DNA of 64,000 nucleotides, from positions 59,827,677 through 59,891,676 of the forward strand of contig CM048839.1 of the NCBI GenBank assembly GCA_026545765.1, in the 5' to 3' direction. Made by a program: the position numbers and the translations under genes. Source of the DNA: Plantago major (Eukaryota; Streptophyta; Magnoliopsida; Lamiales; Plantaginaceae). The notes under the pieces were generated by a model. It did not search any database, had not been told where the DNA came from, and saw only the letters and a list, made by a program, of their open reading frames with translations. Below are positions 34,501-45,051 of this stretch, in pieces; the first letter of the stretch is position 1; the number at the start of each line of letters is the position of its first letter.

Positions 34501-36963
34501 CCCTTGAGTTGGAAAATTATGTCCATGCTATGTTCCCCACTGAACAATACTCTTTTGGAACATTAATGCATAAGGACTTCATCAAGGAAGTGGCCAGAAA
34601 GCTTATTCAAGCTTTTAACCAAGTAGATGGTCAGACCAGAATACAGATGCCATTCAAGCCTGTATTGCCCCAGACTCTACAGTTCATACCCTCTGAGCAA
34701 GAGGAAGTAAATGGGCAAATGATCACTATTCCAGAAGTGATCAATCTGGTCTCTGAAGATGAAGAAGAAGAGAAGGAGACTGATGAGAATGACTATGATG
34801 AACCTCCTTCTGACCATCACAAGGATGAGGATGATAAGAAGGATGATGATGACGCCCCTGCACTAGGGACAGGAGGGATTGCACAAGGTAATAATACCTC
34901 AGTTGCTCAAAAGCACAATGAGAGGACATCACAAAAAATCCCCTCCTCCAACAAATGTTGGAGGAAGAACAATAGCTAAATCTTCAACTCGAAGAAAAAG
35001 ATAGCTGAATCTAAAGAAAAGATCCACAAGATTGAAGATCAAACAATCAAGGAAATGGAAGCTTATGCTGAAATGAAAGAACTCCAGCTTGCTGTTCAGG
35101 CAATTGTTGAGGAATTAGATACTGAGCAAGTATCTGAAGAAAAGCATGATGCTAAGGCTGCATCTTCACAACAGAAACCACCCTCCAAAGGCAAGAAACC
35201 CATGTCTGAGATGGTTGCTGCCTTCAGAAACCTTGATGAAGAAGTGCAAGAGGATGAAGATCACTGGGCTGATGACTCAGATGATGAAGAAGACAAGGCA
35301 CCGGTAGAACACCGCAATGAACACTTAGCGATTTCTCATTTGAAAAGGATGCTGATTGCTCCTGAAATCTTCAGGAAGCTGCCAAATGTCAACTCCAATG
35401 AATACTTGAACAGATATCAAGTACTGGCTAAATTGAAAAAGGAGTTATCTTCTCAAGATAAAATCGCCATTGCATCAGTCCCTGCAGAGATGAGGACATT
35501 CACTAAGCTCATCACTCAGAGAACAACCAGTCTGGTCGTTGCTCAGAAAGACCTAGGCATGGTTAGGTATGATGAACAAAACTTGGCTGCAAAACCCTTT
35601 GAAGAGGCTAGCTATGCTGCTGGAAAAGCAGACGCTATTCAAGGCCCACTGGCAGAGCTCACTAATAAGGAAACAGGACTTATCAAACAAAATCAGGAGC
35701 TCAAGGCTGAATTGCAAAAGTTGGTTGCTGCCTACAACTATCTGCAAAGGAATTTTGAGTCACTCTAAGAATCCTTTGTGATACTGAGTCAGTCAACAAT
35801 GACTAAGGGGGAAGGATTTCAAGGTGCTCAGAGAGGAAGAGGAAACAAAAGAAAAACTAAACAACCACCTCTCAAAATAAATGAGCCCTCCTCCAGTCAG
35901 ACTGCTCTACAGATAGTGGCCACCACTCAGCAACTTCCTGAAAAAGGAATGACAACAAGGGCCAGGGCACAGAAACCTCCAACGGGTACCAAGGCTCCCA
36001 GGAGAAGACAAGTGATAGGGGTTGATGAGTCTTCTTCTTCTGAAGAAGAAGGCCAAATCAAATTCCAGTGCAATGAGGAAGGCTGAAAATCACCCAACAA
36101 GAGAAATCTGGAAGATGATGATGAAGATAAGGATAAAGATGAAGCTCCTCTTCACAGAAAAAGGAAAAGGGTTGATAGCCTAACTGAGCCCTTAGCTGCA
36201 AAGCCAATAGCAGCTAAAACACCCTCTAGAAATACAAAGTCAATCCAGGGTGGTTCTTCAATCAATCCCCCAAGGGAGAATTCAAGACAAAGGAGGAACA
36301 GGCTGAGAGCTAAACAAAGAAAACTTCAATTACCACCCAGGCCTGAAGAAGCCAAGATTGAGTATGTGAAGACCAACAATGACTCCTTTGTCTACATGTG
36401 CATTAATCAGAAGAATGGCTACTGGATTCTGGAACTCGAGCACTTACTGGTAAATGAAAAATTTCCAGAACCAATCCATAAACAACTCATGGCATGGAGA
36501 AAAGACAAGCCAGTCTTGATTAACACCAACCACATCAAAAGCCTTGTTGGATTTTCAAGTAATCAAGAGAATAGAAGCCATGAAGAAGGACCTCTCTGAT
36601 GATTATCCTTATGGAAGGCCAGATGATGTGCACATAATTCCCAACAGCACTGGAACAGGCACAAGAGCAAGATTTTCTGTGGAAACCTATGAGTCTTTTT
36701 ACATGACTCAAGAACAATACAAGGGTGACATAAGATATCTGAGGATTATTTGTGAATATTTTAAGCTATCAGATATCAGAATTGAGCATGCCTGGAAATG
36801 GGGAAAGTATCTGTGGGTCAAACACTTTTCCAAGAAGAATCCCACCAAAATCTACAAAGAAGTATGTGGATTTGCCAGAAACACTGAGATGATAGTCAGG
36901 ACCTTGCTCTATGACTACTTAGATGATATCAAAAGGTTTGGGGATAGGGAATTTGCTAACTGA
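31555..36963 (+). pseudogene. ORF3 of element A: giant accessory protein with introns
   Basis: ATG at 31555. The first exon is open for about 590 codons to 33321, the longest intact N-terminal part in the window. Order: Transposase-like N-terminal domain (about residues 30-290, with LEFYNN and FNWGKYAF), basic patch KKPRTSRKKSAGK, five DELIN repeats (32643-32790), Pro/Gln-rich part. A stop at 33319-33321 precedes the intron cluster. Last exon from 34326: LPKQLKGFKKW then stop (34430), conserved VHAMFPTEQYSF block, very acidic stretch, coiled coil, RGRGNKRKTK, PRRRQVIG, INQKNGYWILELEHLL, and a C-terminal block to 36963 (IRYLRIICEYFKLSDIRIEH). Role unknown. Confidence 0.75.
33433..34325 (+). 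other. Intron-exon cluster of ORF3, element A
   Basis: Introns: 33433-33512, 33621-33700, 33812-33890, 34047-34127, 34248-34325 (80, 80, 79, 81, 78 bp). Exons: 33513-33620, 33701-33811, 33891-34046, 34128-34247 (108, 111, 156, 120 bases), all multiples of three in phase 0. The exon lengths differ from B and E by whole codons only. The fourth donor is AT instead of GT (GAGGAA|ATTGAC), and the second small exon has one stop (TAG, 33710-33712). Confidence 0.8.
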
Positions 36964-37362
36964 TCCATAGATCTGCTGATTGAAGACGTGAAGATTTTGA
37001 TGACTTGAAGACTAGTAAATTAGAATGTTTACTTGGAGCTTGGTTACTCCTGTTGTTCTGATTTAACTAAGTATTTTCTTTTGTATCTTGCTGACTGAGC
37101 CGTAATGTGTTTTATTTATTAAGTTATCTGTAAACTTTATGTGTAACATATCTGATGAACCTACTCTCAGATATCAATCTAAAAAAAGATAACTTGTCTG
37201 CAAAGATCACACCTTGTGATTTGGTTGATGTTTACTTTCTGCACTTAATTAAAATGAATTGAAAAGATCATAAGAAATGATTAAGTTTTAGATTGTTCCC
37301 TCTTCCAAGTTGTAATAGGTTTTAAAGATAGTCATCGTTGATTGATCAAAAAGGGGAAAATT
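36964..37362 (+). other. 3' noncoding region and polypurine tract of element A
   Basis: No coding content. It ends in the polypurine tract AAAAAGGGGAAAA (37348-37360), two bases before the LTR. The same region in E is 63170-63603. Confidence 0.8.
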
Positions 37363-38977
37363 TGTTAGGAATATCTGTTTAGATGTTGATCAGCAACCTA
37401 ATGACTTATCTTAGCTCAGAAAGGTGGTTAGTACTCTTGGTTCACTTGAACACTGTAAAAGAGGAAAATCACTAAGTATGTTAGTCTAGCAAATCTTGTA
37501 TAGGATATTAGGTCTCTGAATGTAATTTTTATATCTTTGAAGAAGACTAAGAAGAAGGCATCCAGCAGGAGAGTTCAACAAATTTTTTTGAAGATTTGAA
37601 GACTGCACAAGATTGCTTAAGACGAAGGTCATCAGATACCTATGTCCAGATATCTTGAATAAACAAGTGTTTTTCAATAAACATGTTTTGCAAAAGATAT
37701 CTGAGAAGACAAGGTTTCTGAACAAGGAAAAGTGCCCACAGATATCTACACTCAGATACCCTGAATAAAACTATGTTTCTGGAAAACAATGTTTCAATAG
37801 GTATCTGAAGATGTGAAGGTCTCTGGAAAGGGACATGCAATGCTTCAGAAAGCATGCATAGTTCTGTTGGCACTACAGGACAAAAATAGTACAATGCAAT
37901 AAATGCGCAGACAGAGACATCTGAACAAAAGAGGAAATCTCTGAAAAGAGACAACGTCAACGCAAGATTATTTACAGATATCAATAGTTTGAATTTCATT
38001 AAGCCTAACGGATACTATTCAAACGGCATGATTTTCAACTATAAATATCACCACTTAGAATGCTTGAAATACACCAAGAACTTACACTGAACACACAGAA
38101 CGAACTTATTCATTCAAGCATACCAGCCTTCAACCTACTTACTCATTAGCTTACAGTTGTGACTAAGCTCTTAAATTCTAAGTAGCACGAAAGTTCTAAC
38201 TATCCTGATCCTTTACAAGCATTGCTATCTGTGAAGGAGTTGAACCAAAAGATCAAGTATCTAAGTTTCATTCTCTAGAACATTTAACATAGACTTGGGT
38301 CAGTAAAGAACATATCACCACACATTGTGAAGTGTGTTAAGTGATTCTTGTTCTATAGAGTATTCTTACATAATTGTGAAAGTTATTAAGACTACTCACC
38401 TGACAAACTACCTTAACCAACACCTTAAACGGCGTGGAGTACAGGAAGTATTTAGTTTGGGAAACTAAGGAATAACTCCAAGGTTACCGAGCATAGAAAG
38501 TACTTAGTTTGAGAAACTAAGGAATAGCTCAAAGGTTTCTGAGTACAGGAAGTACTTGGCTGAGAAAGCTAGGGAATAACTCAGGGGGAACACTTGGTTG
38601 GGAACCTAATGTAAAAGGAAATCAAGGGATAGGTTTATTGTAAGGAGAATTCAATATCTATCTGAGTGAGTTTCAAGTCCTGAGAAAGGGCGAGTGGATT
38701 AGTTGAGGGATTACGCCACCCTCAGATACCACTATAAAGATCTGTGTTATTTACTTTCTGCAACTTATTACTTGCTTTATTCACTTTGCTGAGTATTTAC
38801 ACACTTATATCTTGCTGAGCGTGTGCACTTATCACAGAAAAGTGTTCCGCTCTCTGAAATTAAGTATCAGATATCTTCACAGATATCTGAGAAATTGTGT
38901 TTATCGACAAAATTTGTAAAAGACTATTCACCCCCCCCCCCCTCTCGTCTTTTCCTTTGCCGTTATCTGGACCAATA
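37363..38977 (+). repeat. 3' LTR of element A
   Basis: Starts TGTTAGGAATATCTG. Promoter with AACGG at 38007-38011 and 38022-38026 and TATAAATA at 38040-38047. Three-hairpin array at 38433-38587. The terminal stem surrounds a long C-run (38930-38942). The last bases read ACCAATA rather than ACCAACA. Confidence 0.9.
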
Positions 38978-40023
38978 ACTTCCATAAACCACATATTTGA
39001 ATCAAATGAATTAAATTCTAATCAATTTGGCCACTATGGACTCTTTTAGTCTCACTTTCTTCGTAGTGTCTGTTTTACCGAAGTCCGCACTTTTGTGTGT
39101 GTCAGTTTGGTGTACGTGTCATCAACCCTCACGGACATATGGCTTTTTAAGACCACGCCGGTATATAGGTAGTATTTGAAACACGCCTAACATGACTACG
39201 GTGGTGACAAGCACCATAGATACACTCCGAGACGATTCAACTAATCAGGGGGAATACATATTACAAGATTTGAACAATAACATCATAACGCAATAGATTT
39301 CTTCTCCCCAAACCGGTTCTTCACAATGCACTGGCTTTCGACAAAATGAAACATGAAGAGCATGCCGTTCATCATACTTAACTTAACTGAGTACACATGA
39401 GAATGAAAAGGCGCAAACAAGAGGGTTTGCACTTCCCGAAAGGATCACACAAGCACCGGTATAATATTTTTTTCATCGGCTTAAAGTTTCTCACCGGCTT
39501 TTTGAACTAAAGAGTTAAACAAACTTGCTATGTACAGGAAAAACAAACTTACGAGATCTTAAATCTATTACACTATCTAAGCTGAGAATCGTGCAAAACG
39601 TAAGCAACAAGCAGATTTAACGATCACAATAAAAGTTTTCGTAACTTGGAAGAATGACTCACGAAAGACTCTAGAGAAAAGAAAAAATGACCAAAACAAA
39701 TAGAAAGTAAAGGACGAAAGACTCTAGACACTCAGAAAATAGAGAAAATGCAGACAAGACAATAGAGAGCACATTCCCCCTCCCCAAACCTAAACTCAAG
39801 CATGTCCTCAAGCGTAGAGTAAAGAAGAAGAAAAACAATGGGGTCACAATGACTTGCCTGCAAGTGTACCTTTAAAGTCATGTACAAGACTCTTCCGCAT
39901 TGGCTAACGGGTACTCTGGAAGTTCTTAGCTCTTCCGGTTGGTGCAGCTCTTGTTCTTCCTTTTTGATAAGTATGTATATATAAGGGTCCAGTGTGTGCT
40001 CCTATGAATTTCCTACTATCAAC
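38978..40023 (-). other. Noncoding 3' region of minus-strand Ty3-type element
   Basis: No gene. On the minus strand it contains GAGGACATGCTTGAG followed by GGTTTGGGGAGGGGG (about 39777-39810) and GGTTTGGGGAGAAG (about 39300-39314). It also shares GCCGATGAAAAAAATATTAT with 5465-5485. It joins the protease upstream (40024-40633) to the polypurine tract and LTR3 at 7528 across element A. Confidence 0.5.
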
Positions 40024-40633
40024 CTACGAAACAGAATATAATGGAGAAGAATAGGCCTTCAGTTCGCGTGGCTTCCCTTGCACCTCAATTGTGCTAGTTC
40101 GTGCATGTAAATTTACCACCATGAGAGTTGAGCGGATGAAGGGTCTCCCTAGAAGTAGCATATCTTTTTCCATTTCTTTCCCCTTCACCCTCGGCGATTC
40201 CACTACCACAAAATCTGTCATCACTGTTATACCATCCAGCTTAACCGGGAACATCTTCCACAATACCCATGCATCTGCTTTGAGTTCCACCAGCAAGAGT
40301 CATAAAGCATCTGTGCAACTCCAATCCTTTTAAGCCTAAGTCTTCATAGGTGTCAAAAGTCATCAAGTTGCAACTAGCACCAGTGTCGACTATTCCAGTA
40401 ACCTGAGTTGAACACCCAACGCCTACCAATAAATCAAAGCTATCGGAGTCGCTTATACTCTTTTCCGCCTTAGGACTGACTATGGTGGGGGGGGGGGGGT
40501 CGGTTTCAGCAATTTCTTGCTCCGCATTCGCCTCCTCTTCTGGAATAACGGAACTCGGTGCCTCGACTTCATCCCCCGTTGATACAATAGTGGCTACGTC
40601 TTTAGTCTTCTCCGCTGTCAGTACATGGGTCAC
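40024..40633 (-). pseudogene. Ty3-type aspartic protease (Athila/Tat-like)
   Basis: The minus strand encodes an acidic Pro-rich lead, then the retropepsin active site VDTGASCNLM (about 40370-40400), and after a one-base frameshift near 40248 the closing part ending in LLLGRPFI. DTGA and LGRPF are hallmarks of the Ty3-type protease. A run of 13 G on the plus strand (about 40487-40499) lies in the N-terminal linker. Only noncoding sequence follows, not reverse transcriptase, so the element is either internally deleted or a gag-protease type. Its start is cut by LTR4. Confidence 0.8.
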
Positions 40634-40640
40634 TTGAACC

Positions 40641-41925
40641 TGATGAGACGATAATTTAGAGTCTCATTGGATCCTTTTTAGCGGTCTTTGTTGGTCTTTG
40701 TTTATGGTTTTTTAGTGTTTTTGCACGTTTTTATGCTTTGGTGTTTTATTTACATTTTCCAGGATTTGATGTCTTTTGAGCTAAATGAGGATGAGCAGTT
40801 TAGCATAGCTTTGTTTGAATGGAACCTTTGTTCGAACCTTTGTTTGAAGATTTTGCGAATGGAACCTTTGTTTGAAGATTGAAGCTCGCCGCGGCAAAAT
40901 TATGCGAGAACCATATATATTGCGATAAAGAAGGCTACATGTTGTAGATTTTGAGTGGCTCACTGTTTTGAAGGAGGATGTTTCGCTTGTAGGATTCAAT
41001 CTGCCACGGCGAGAATTTGCGACCTGGATATATAATCGACAAAAGAAAGTTTCGCCATGAAGAATTAAACTTGCCATGAGACGCAGCAGTTCGTAATTAG
41101 TTTTCCTTATTAGCTTAGAATTTATTTTTCCTTTCTTTCATACTTCTTTGAACCTAGTTCATAGAAAAAACTCCAGATCATACTTTGACAATTTTGGTGC
41201 TTGGTTTTGCTTGTTCAACGAAGGATTGATATCGAATCCCTGATTATTGTGGTAAATCTCTATTGTTTAATCTTATTCAATTCGTTCTTGCTTAGTTTCT
41301 TGAATTGTTTAAGCTTGCATGTTATTATCATTATGTTTATGTTAATCATGATCAATATCTTGTATTCTTTCATCCTTTCTTCGATTATGAGTAGCTAAAT
41401 CACTCCGAACATGCTAGTTGCGTGATAGCCTTGCGTATTCGCTTCTAGGGTTTGAAATCGTTCATATAGGTTAGGCTAGTTCAAAGATCTTCGTAAAAAC
41501 CTTTCAATCCAATAAGCTAGTTCAAAGATTCTCTAAAACGTTTTGGTTAAGGATCGTGGATTGACGACCCACGATTACTCTAGTTCAAAGATTTCCAAAT
41601 AACGTTTGGTTGAATTGGATTGAATGTTTTGAGTACACCGACCGTGTGACAATATGAACGTATCCGTGGAGCGAATTAGCATTGCTTAATCGTAACTACC
41701 GTGTTCTTTTTACCTCATTCTTACAAACAACTTCATTGCATTTTCTATTTTCTAGTTATTAGAAGTACTATTTCAAACAAATCAAATTATTTCTACAAGT
41801 AATTGTTTGCTTTCAACTGTGTGGTAGCCTAATTGATTCCTTAGCGAACGATCTCATGGTTAGCATAGTCAGTTTACAACGACTGCTTTCTACTTGTTTT
41901 CCTAAGTAGTAATTTGAGAACAACA
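40641..41925 (+). repeat. Ty3-type LTR4 (Athila-like 5' LTR)
   Basis: Runs from TGATGAGAC to GAGAACAACA, kin of LTR2 and LTR3. The GC-rich hairpin units at 40880-41075 are badly decayed here, with CG largely changed to TG or CA. A good primer site follows, so it is a 5' LTR. It inserted into the minus-strand protease element. Confidence 0.8.
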
Positions 41926-41927
41926 AA

Positions 41928-41945
41928 TTTGGCGCCGCTGCCTGG
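41928..41945 (+). other. Athila-type primer-binding site
   Basis: TTTGGCGCCGCTGCCTGG, two bases after LTR4, fits the TGGCGCCGTTGCC-type site of Athila/Tat elements. About 200 bases of AT-rich leader follow before gag. Confidence 0.8.
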
Positions 41946-42369
41946 GAATCAATCCCTACCGTAGCACTGAAAGCCGATTGAGTACTTGAGGCGTGAATTC
42001 ATTTTATTTGGACTAATAGAAACTAAACAACAGTTGAGAGTGATTTGTTATTTGTTTGTTTTTCATTCTGAAGTTTAGTGCACTAATAGAAACTAAGAAT
42101 ATTTCGAGACTTTCGAGTTGTGTAGCTTTAACAACAGGTTTCTAAGAATGGAAATTCCGATGGCTCAGCTTACCAATGGAGCTTACATGCAGCTTACATG
42201 CAGCCTGGTGTTGTTAGGGCTGGTAAAGCAGCAATTGTTCTATCTAATGAGGCCAGGAATTTTGAACTCAAGGCTCACCACCTTCACAATCTCCCAAAAT
42301 TCTGCGGAATGGTAGATGAAGATGTGATAAGGTTCGTCAAGGAATTCGAACTACAGATTTCAGGGATTC

Positions 42370-43500
42370 TGTTAGGAATATCTGTTAGTTTTTTTATCAC
42401 TCATCACATGTTCTTATCTTAGCCAGAAAGGTGATTAAGTGCCCTTGGTTCACTTAAACATTGTAAAAGAGGAAATCACTGAGTATGATGAACAGTACTA
42501 TGCATTAAATGCATCGGCAGAAATGCTGCAAAAAGCAGTCCTCTCTGAAAAATGAGATAGTAACTTCTGAGTACATAGTTCAAGATATAAACGGATATAA
42601 TTTGAGAGAGAGCACAACGGATACAATTCAAACGCCTCTCAAATTTATCTATATATATCACACACTTAGATGCTTGAAAATACATACCTTAGAACGCTCT
42701 ATCTTGCAAACTTACCATCAAGCAAAGTATTCTCTCAAGCACTCTACTACCCTTTCTGAAAGCTTTCTGTTGCTTGAAGAATCACTAGTAGTTCTAAGTT
42801 GTCCTGAACCTTAACAAGAGATTGTTATTCGTGAAAGAGTTGAACTATCAGATACCCTTTCTGAAGCTCATTCTCCAGAACGGACATCAATTACTTGGGT
42901 CAGTAAAGAGTAGACTGCCATCCACTAAACATGTGTATTAAGTAGTCTTGTTCTATTAGGCTCTCTGAAAACATAACTGAAAAGTTATACGAGAAACCTC
43001 TCTGACAAACCTTATAACCAACACCATCAAGGCGTGGAGTAGAGGAAGTACTTGATTTGGGAAATCAGGGAATAACTCCAAGGTTATCTGAGTAGAGGAA
43101 GTACTTAGCTCTAGGAGCTGGGGAATAACTCAGGGGGAACATTTGGTTGGGAACAATTTGTTTAGCAATCTTAGAATAAGGATTATTGTAAGGTGAACTC
43201 AATTATCAGTTCTAGTGAATTCTAGGTCTCAGAAAGAACAAAGTGGATTAGTTGGAGGATTACGCCACCTCCAGATACCAGTATACTTGCTGTGTTATTT
43301 ACCTTTCTGTATTTACATTTCAGCAAAGCACACACACACTTACTTATTGTTTCTGCACTTACCTATCTTAAAGTCTTCCGCGCTCTGAATTTAAGTATCA
43401 GAAACCCCCAGGTTTCTGAGAAACTGTGTTTATCGACAAAAGTTTTAAAAGACTATTCACCCCTCCCTAGTCTTTTACTTTGTCGTTATCTGGACCAACA
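42370..43500 (+). repeat. Solo copia (SIRE-like) LTR with duplication GATTC
   Basis: TGTTAGGAATATCTG to ACCAACA, 1131 bp, flanked by GATTC at 42365-42369 and 43501-43505. It belongs to the same subfamily as the LTR starting at 63604 and is shorter than A or B. TATA-like TATATATA at 42650-42657, AACGG at 42616-42620 flanked by ATTTGAGAG and CTCTCAAAT. It was left by LTR-LTR recombination. Confidence 0.9.
43033..43135 (+). repeat. LTR hairpin array, two units (solo LTR)
   Basis: Outer stems GGAGT/ACTCC (43036-43040 with 43075-43079) and CTGAGT/ACTCAG (43088-43093 with 43128-43133). Inner stems GATTT/AAATC and AGCT/AGCT, both different from A, B and E but still paired. Confidence 0.8.
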
Positions 43501-43655
43501 GATTCCATTGATAGTCAAAGGGGTGACAGTTACTGACGAGGAGATAAGGAAGAAGGTATTTTCGATCTGTATGCAGGACAAGGCGAGGAGTTGGCTGTTA
43601 AACCAACCTGAGGGTTCTCTGCTGACTTGGGATTCGCTCTACAGGGCATTCATGA

Positions 43656-45034
43656 AAGAAGATTCAAATTCAACTTGATACTCTAGACTTTGAGACAGAT
43701 TCTGAAAATGGAGATTCAGATGACTCAAACCTACCATCACCAGAATTGTGTGGAATCACCCACGATGTAATTGACTTCGGCCTTAAGAAGAAAGAAATGT
43801 GTGGAGTTGCTGAGATTGCTGGTCCAGAATCTCCAACATTGAAATGTGTCTTATGGCTGATGAGGTAACTAATAATTCACAATTTCTGTACTATGAGAGT
43901 GATGATGGAATTGAGGATCTGGAGTTCGTCAAGAGTGAATTGGATCGTTATGAGAAAGAATTTCTGGAAGCACAATCCAAAACCAGAATTCTAGAGGATA
44001 GCAAAGAAACTCTTGAAAGAGAGGTTTCTAAGCTAACCGGAGTATCTGAGAACAAGAATGCTGAAATAGCCTTTCTGAAATCTCAGATATCTGAGAATAA
44101 AAATTCTCACAAACTAGCCTTGGATGAACTTACTAAGAAAATGATGAAGCTGCTTTCTGAAAATGAAGAACTCAGAAAGAAAGAGCTATCCTTCCAATCT
44201 TATGCAAAGGCTAGTGACACTCTCACTGAGGTTCAATCCTATTTGAGAGATCCCTCTGAGAAAGGTGGACTTGGACTTGATGAACAATTGAGTAATTCAT
44301 CTCCTCTGAAGAAGAGTGATGAAAGGTTGACCTTTGTAAAAAGTCAACAGAATGGTTCTTCAACCGCCTATACATTGGTCAGAAAGCTAGGGTAGTTGAC
44401 AAAGGAAAAGGAGTAGCAACCCAGCCCTTGAAAGAACAACAAGTTCACAAGAAATTTGCGGATAAGGTTTCTGAAAAGAAACATAACCCTCAGACATGTA
44501 ACCATCCACATTGCTACTTTACTAGGAAAGGAAGAATTGCTGGAATAGGCAAATTCTGTACTGTACCATTTTATGAAAATAAAGATGGTGCAGAAACTAG
44601 TAAGGCTTCTGAAGAACGTATTCAGAAAGCCAAAGGTGTTCGAAATGGCATTGGCTATCGTGCTATTGGAAAAGTTCTTCTGCAACAATATAAGGAAGGA
44701 CAAGAACAATGGCGCAAGGCTGATATTGCACGTAGCAATAGATAGAAGTGGAAGAAATCTCAAGCCACTGAAAAACTGAATGCCAGAGCTAGAAGGAACA
44801 CGGCGGAAGGCTAAGTTCTTTGAAAAGCAATCCCGAAACCGTGGTCCGAGAAGCACCAAAAGAACACCTAGAAACACCACAAGAAGGAAAATTGAGATCA
44901 AAATTACTGATTTTATTGCATCTCCTTCTGATCAAGTTAGACAAAAACAAACTCCCAAGAAATTCACTAAAATGTGGATTCCTACTGGAAGAATGTTTAG
45001 TCTAAATGGTTCTATCTCTGAAGCAAGAACTTAA
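43656..45034 (+). pseudogene. gag: gag C-terminal half of element D
   Basis: Starts at the acidic segment after the zinc knuckle (SPELCGIT near 43735), then the LMADEV start of the coiled coil at about 43853 and a 183-codon frame (43844-44395). A frameshift near 44375 and a stop near 44743 split the basic C-terminus (44428-44745, 44780-45034). TAA at 45032-45034 is at the same place as in A, B and E, but here one base fewer separates it from pol. Confidence 0.8.
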
Positions 45035-45051
45035 CTCCTGTTTCCTGTTTT

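Larger units (their letters stand above)
7975..38977 (+). mobile_element. Copia SIRE-like element A (interrupted by element B)
   Basis: Element A spans two LTRs of about 1615 bp, tRNA-Met primer site, gag, pol, hairpin spacer, ORF3 with introns and polypurine tract. Without B (14666-29808 plus one ATGAC copy) it is about 15.9 kb. The first bases of the 5' LTR are decayed (expected TGTTAGG, seen ACTTAGG) and the 3' end reads ACCAATA instead of ACCAACA, so the target duplication is uncertain; AACTT at 7973-7977 and 38977-38981 is one candidate. All reading frames are broken. Confidence 0.9.
42148..43655 (+). pseudogene. gag: Athila-like gag, interrupted by a copia solo LTR
   Basis: ATG at 42148. 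An 11-base tandem duplication (GCTTACATGCA at 42181-42202) shifts the frame early. The gag core then reads ARNFELKAHHLHNLPKF and continues to 42369, where the solo LTR 42370-43500 intervenes. It continues in the same frame after the second GATTC with DEEIRKKVFSICMQDKARSW. It ends abruptly near 43655, where copia sequence begins. Frame continuity across the insertion confirms the exact insertion point. Confidence 0.8.

Noticed and set aside
40487-40499. Run of 13 G as a possible quadruplex-type regulatory site
   Set aside because: A single homopolymer run inside a decayed protease linker; slippage explains it.
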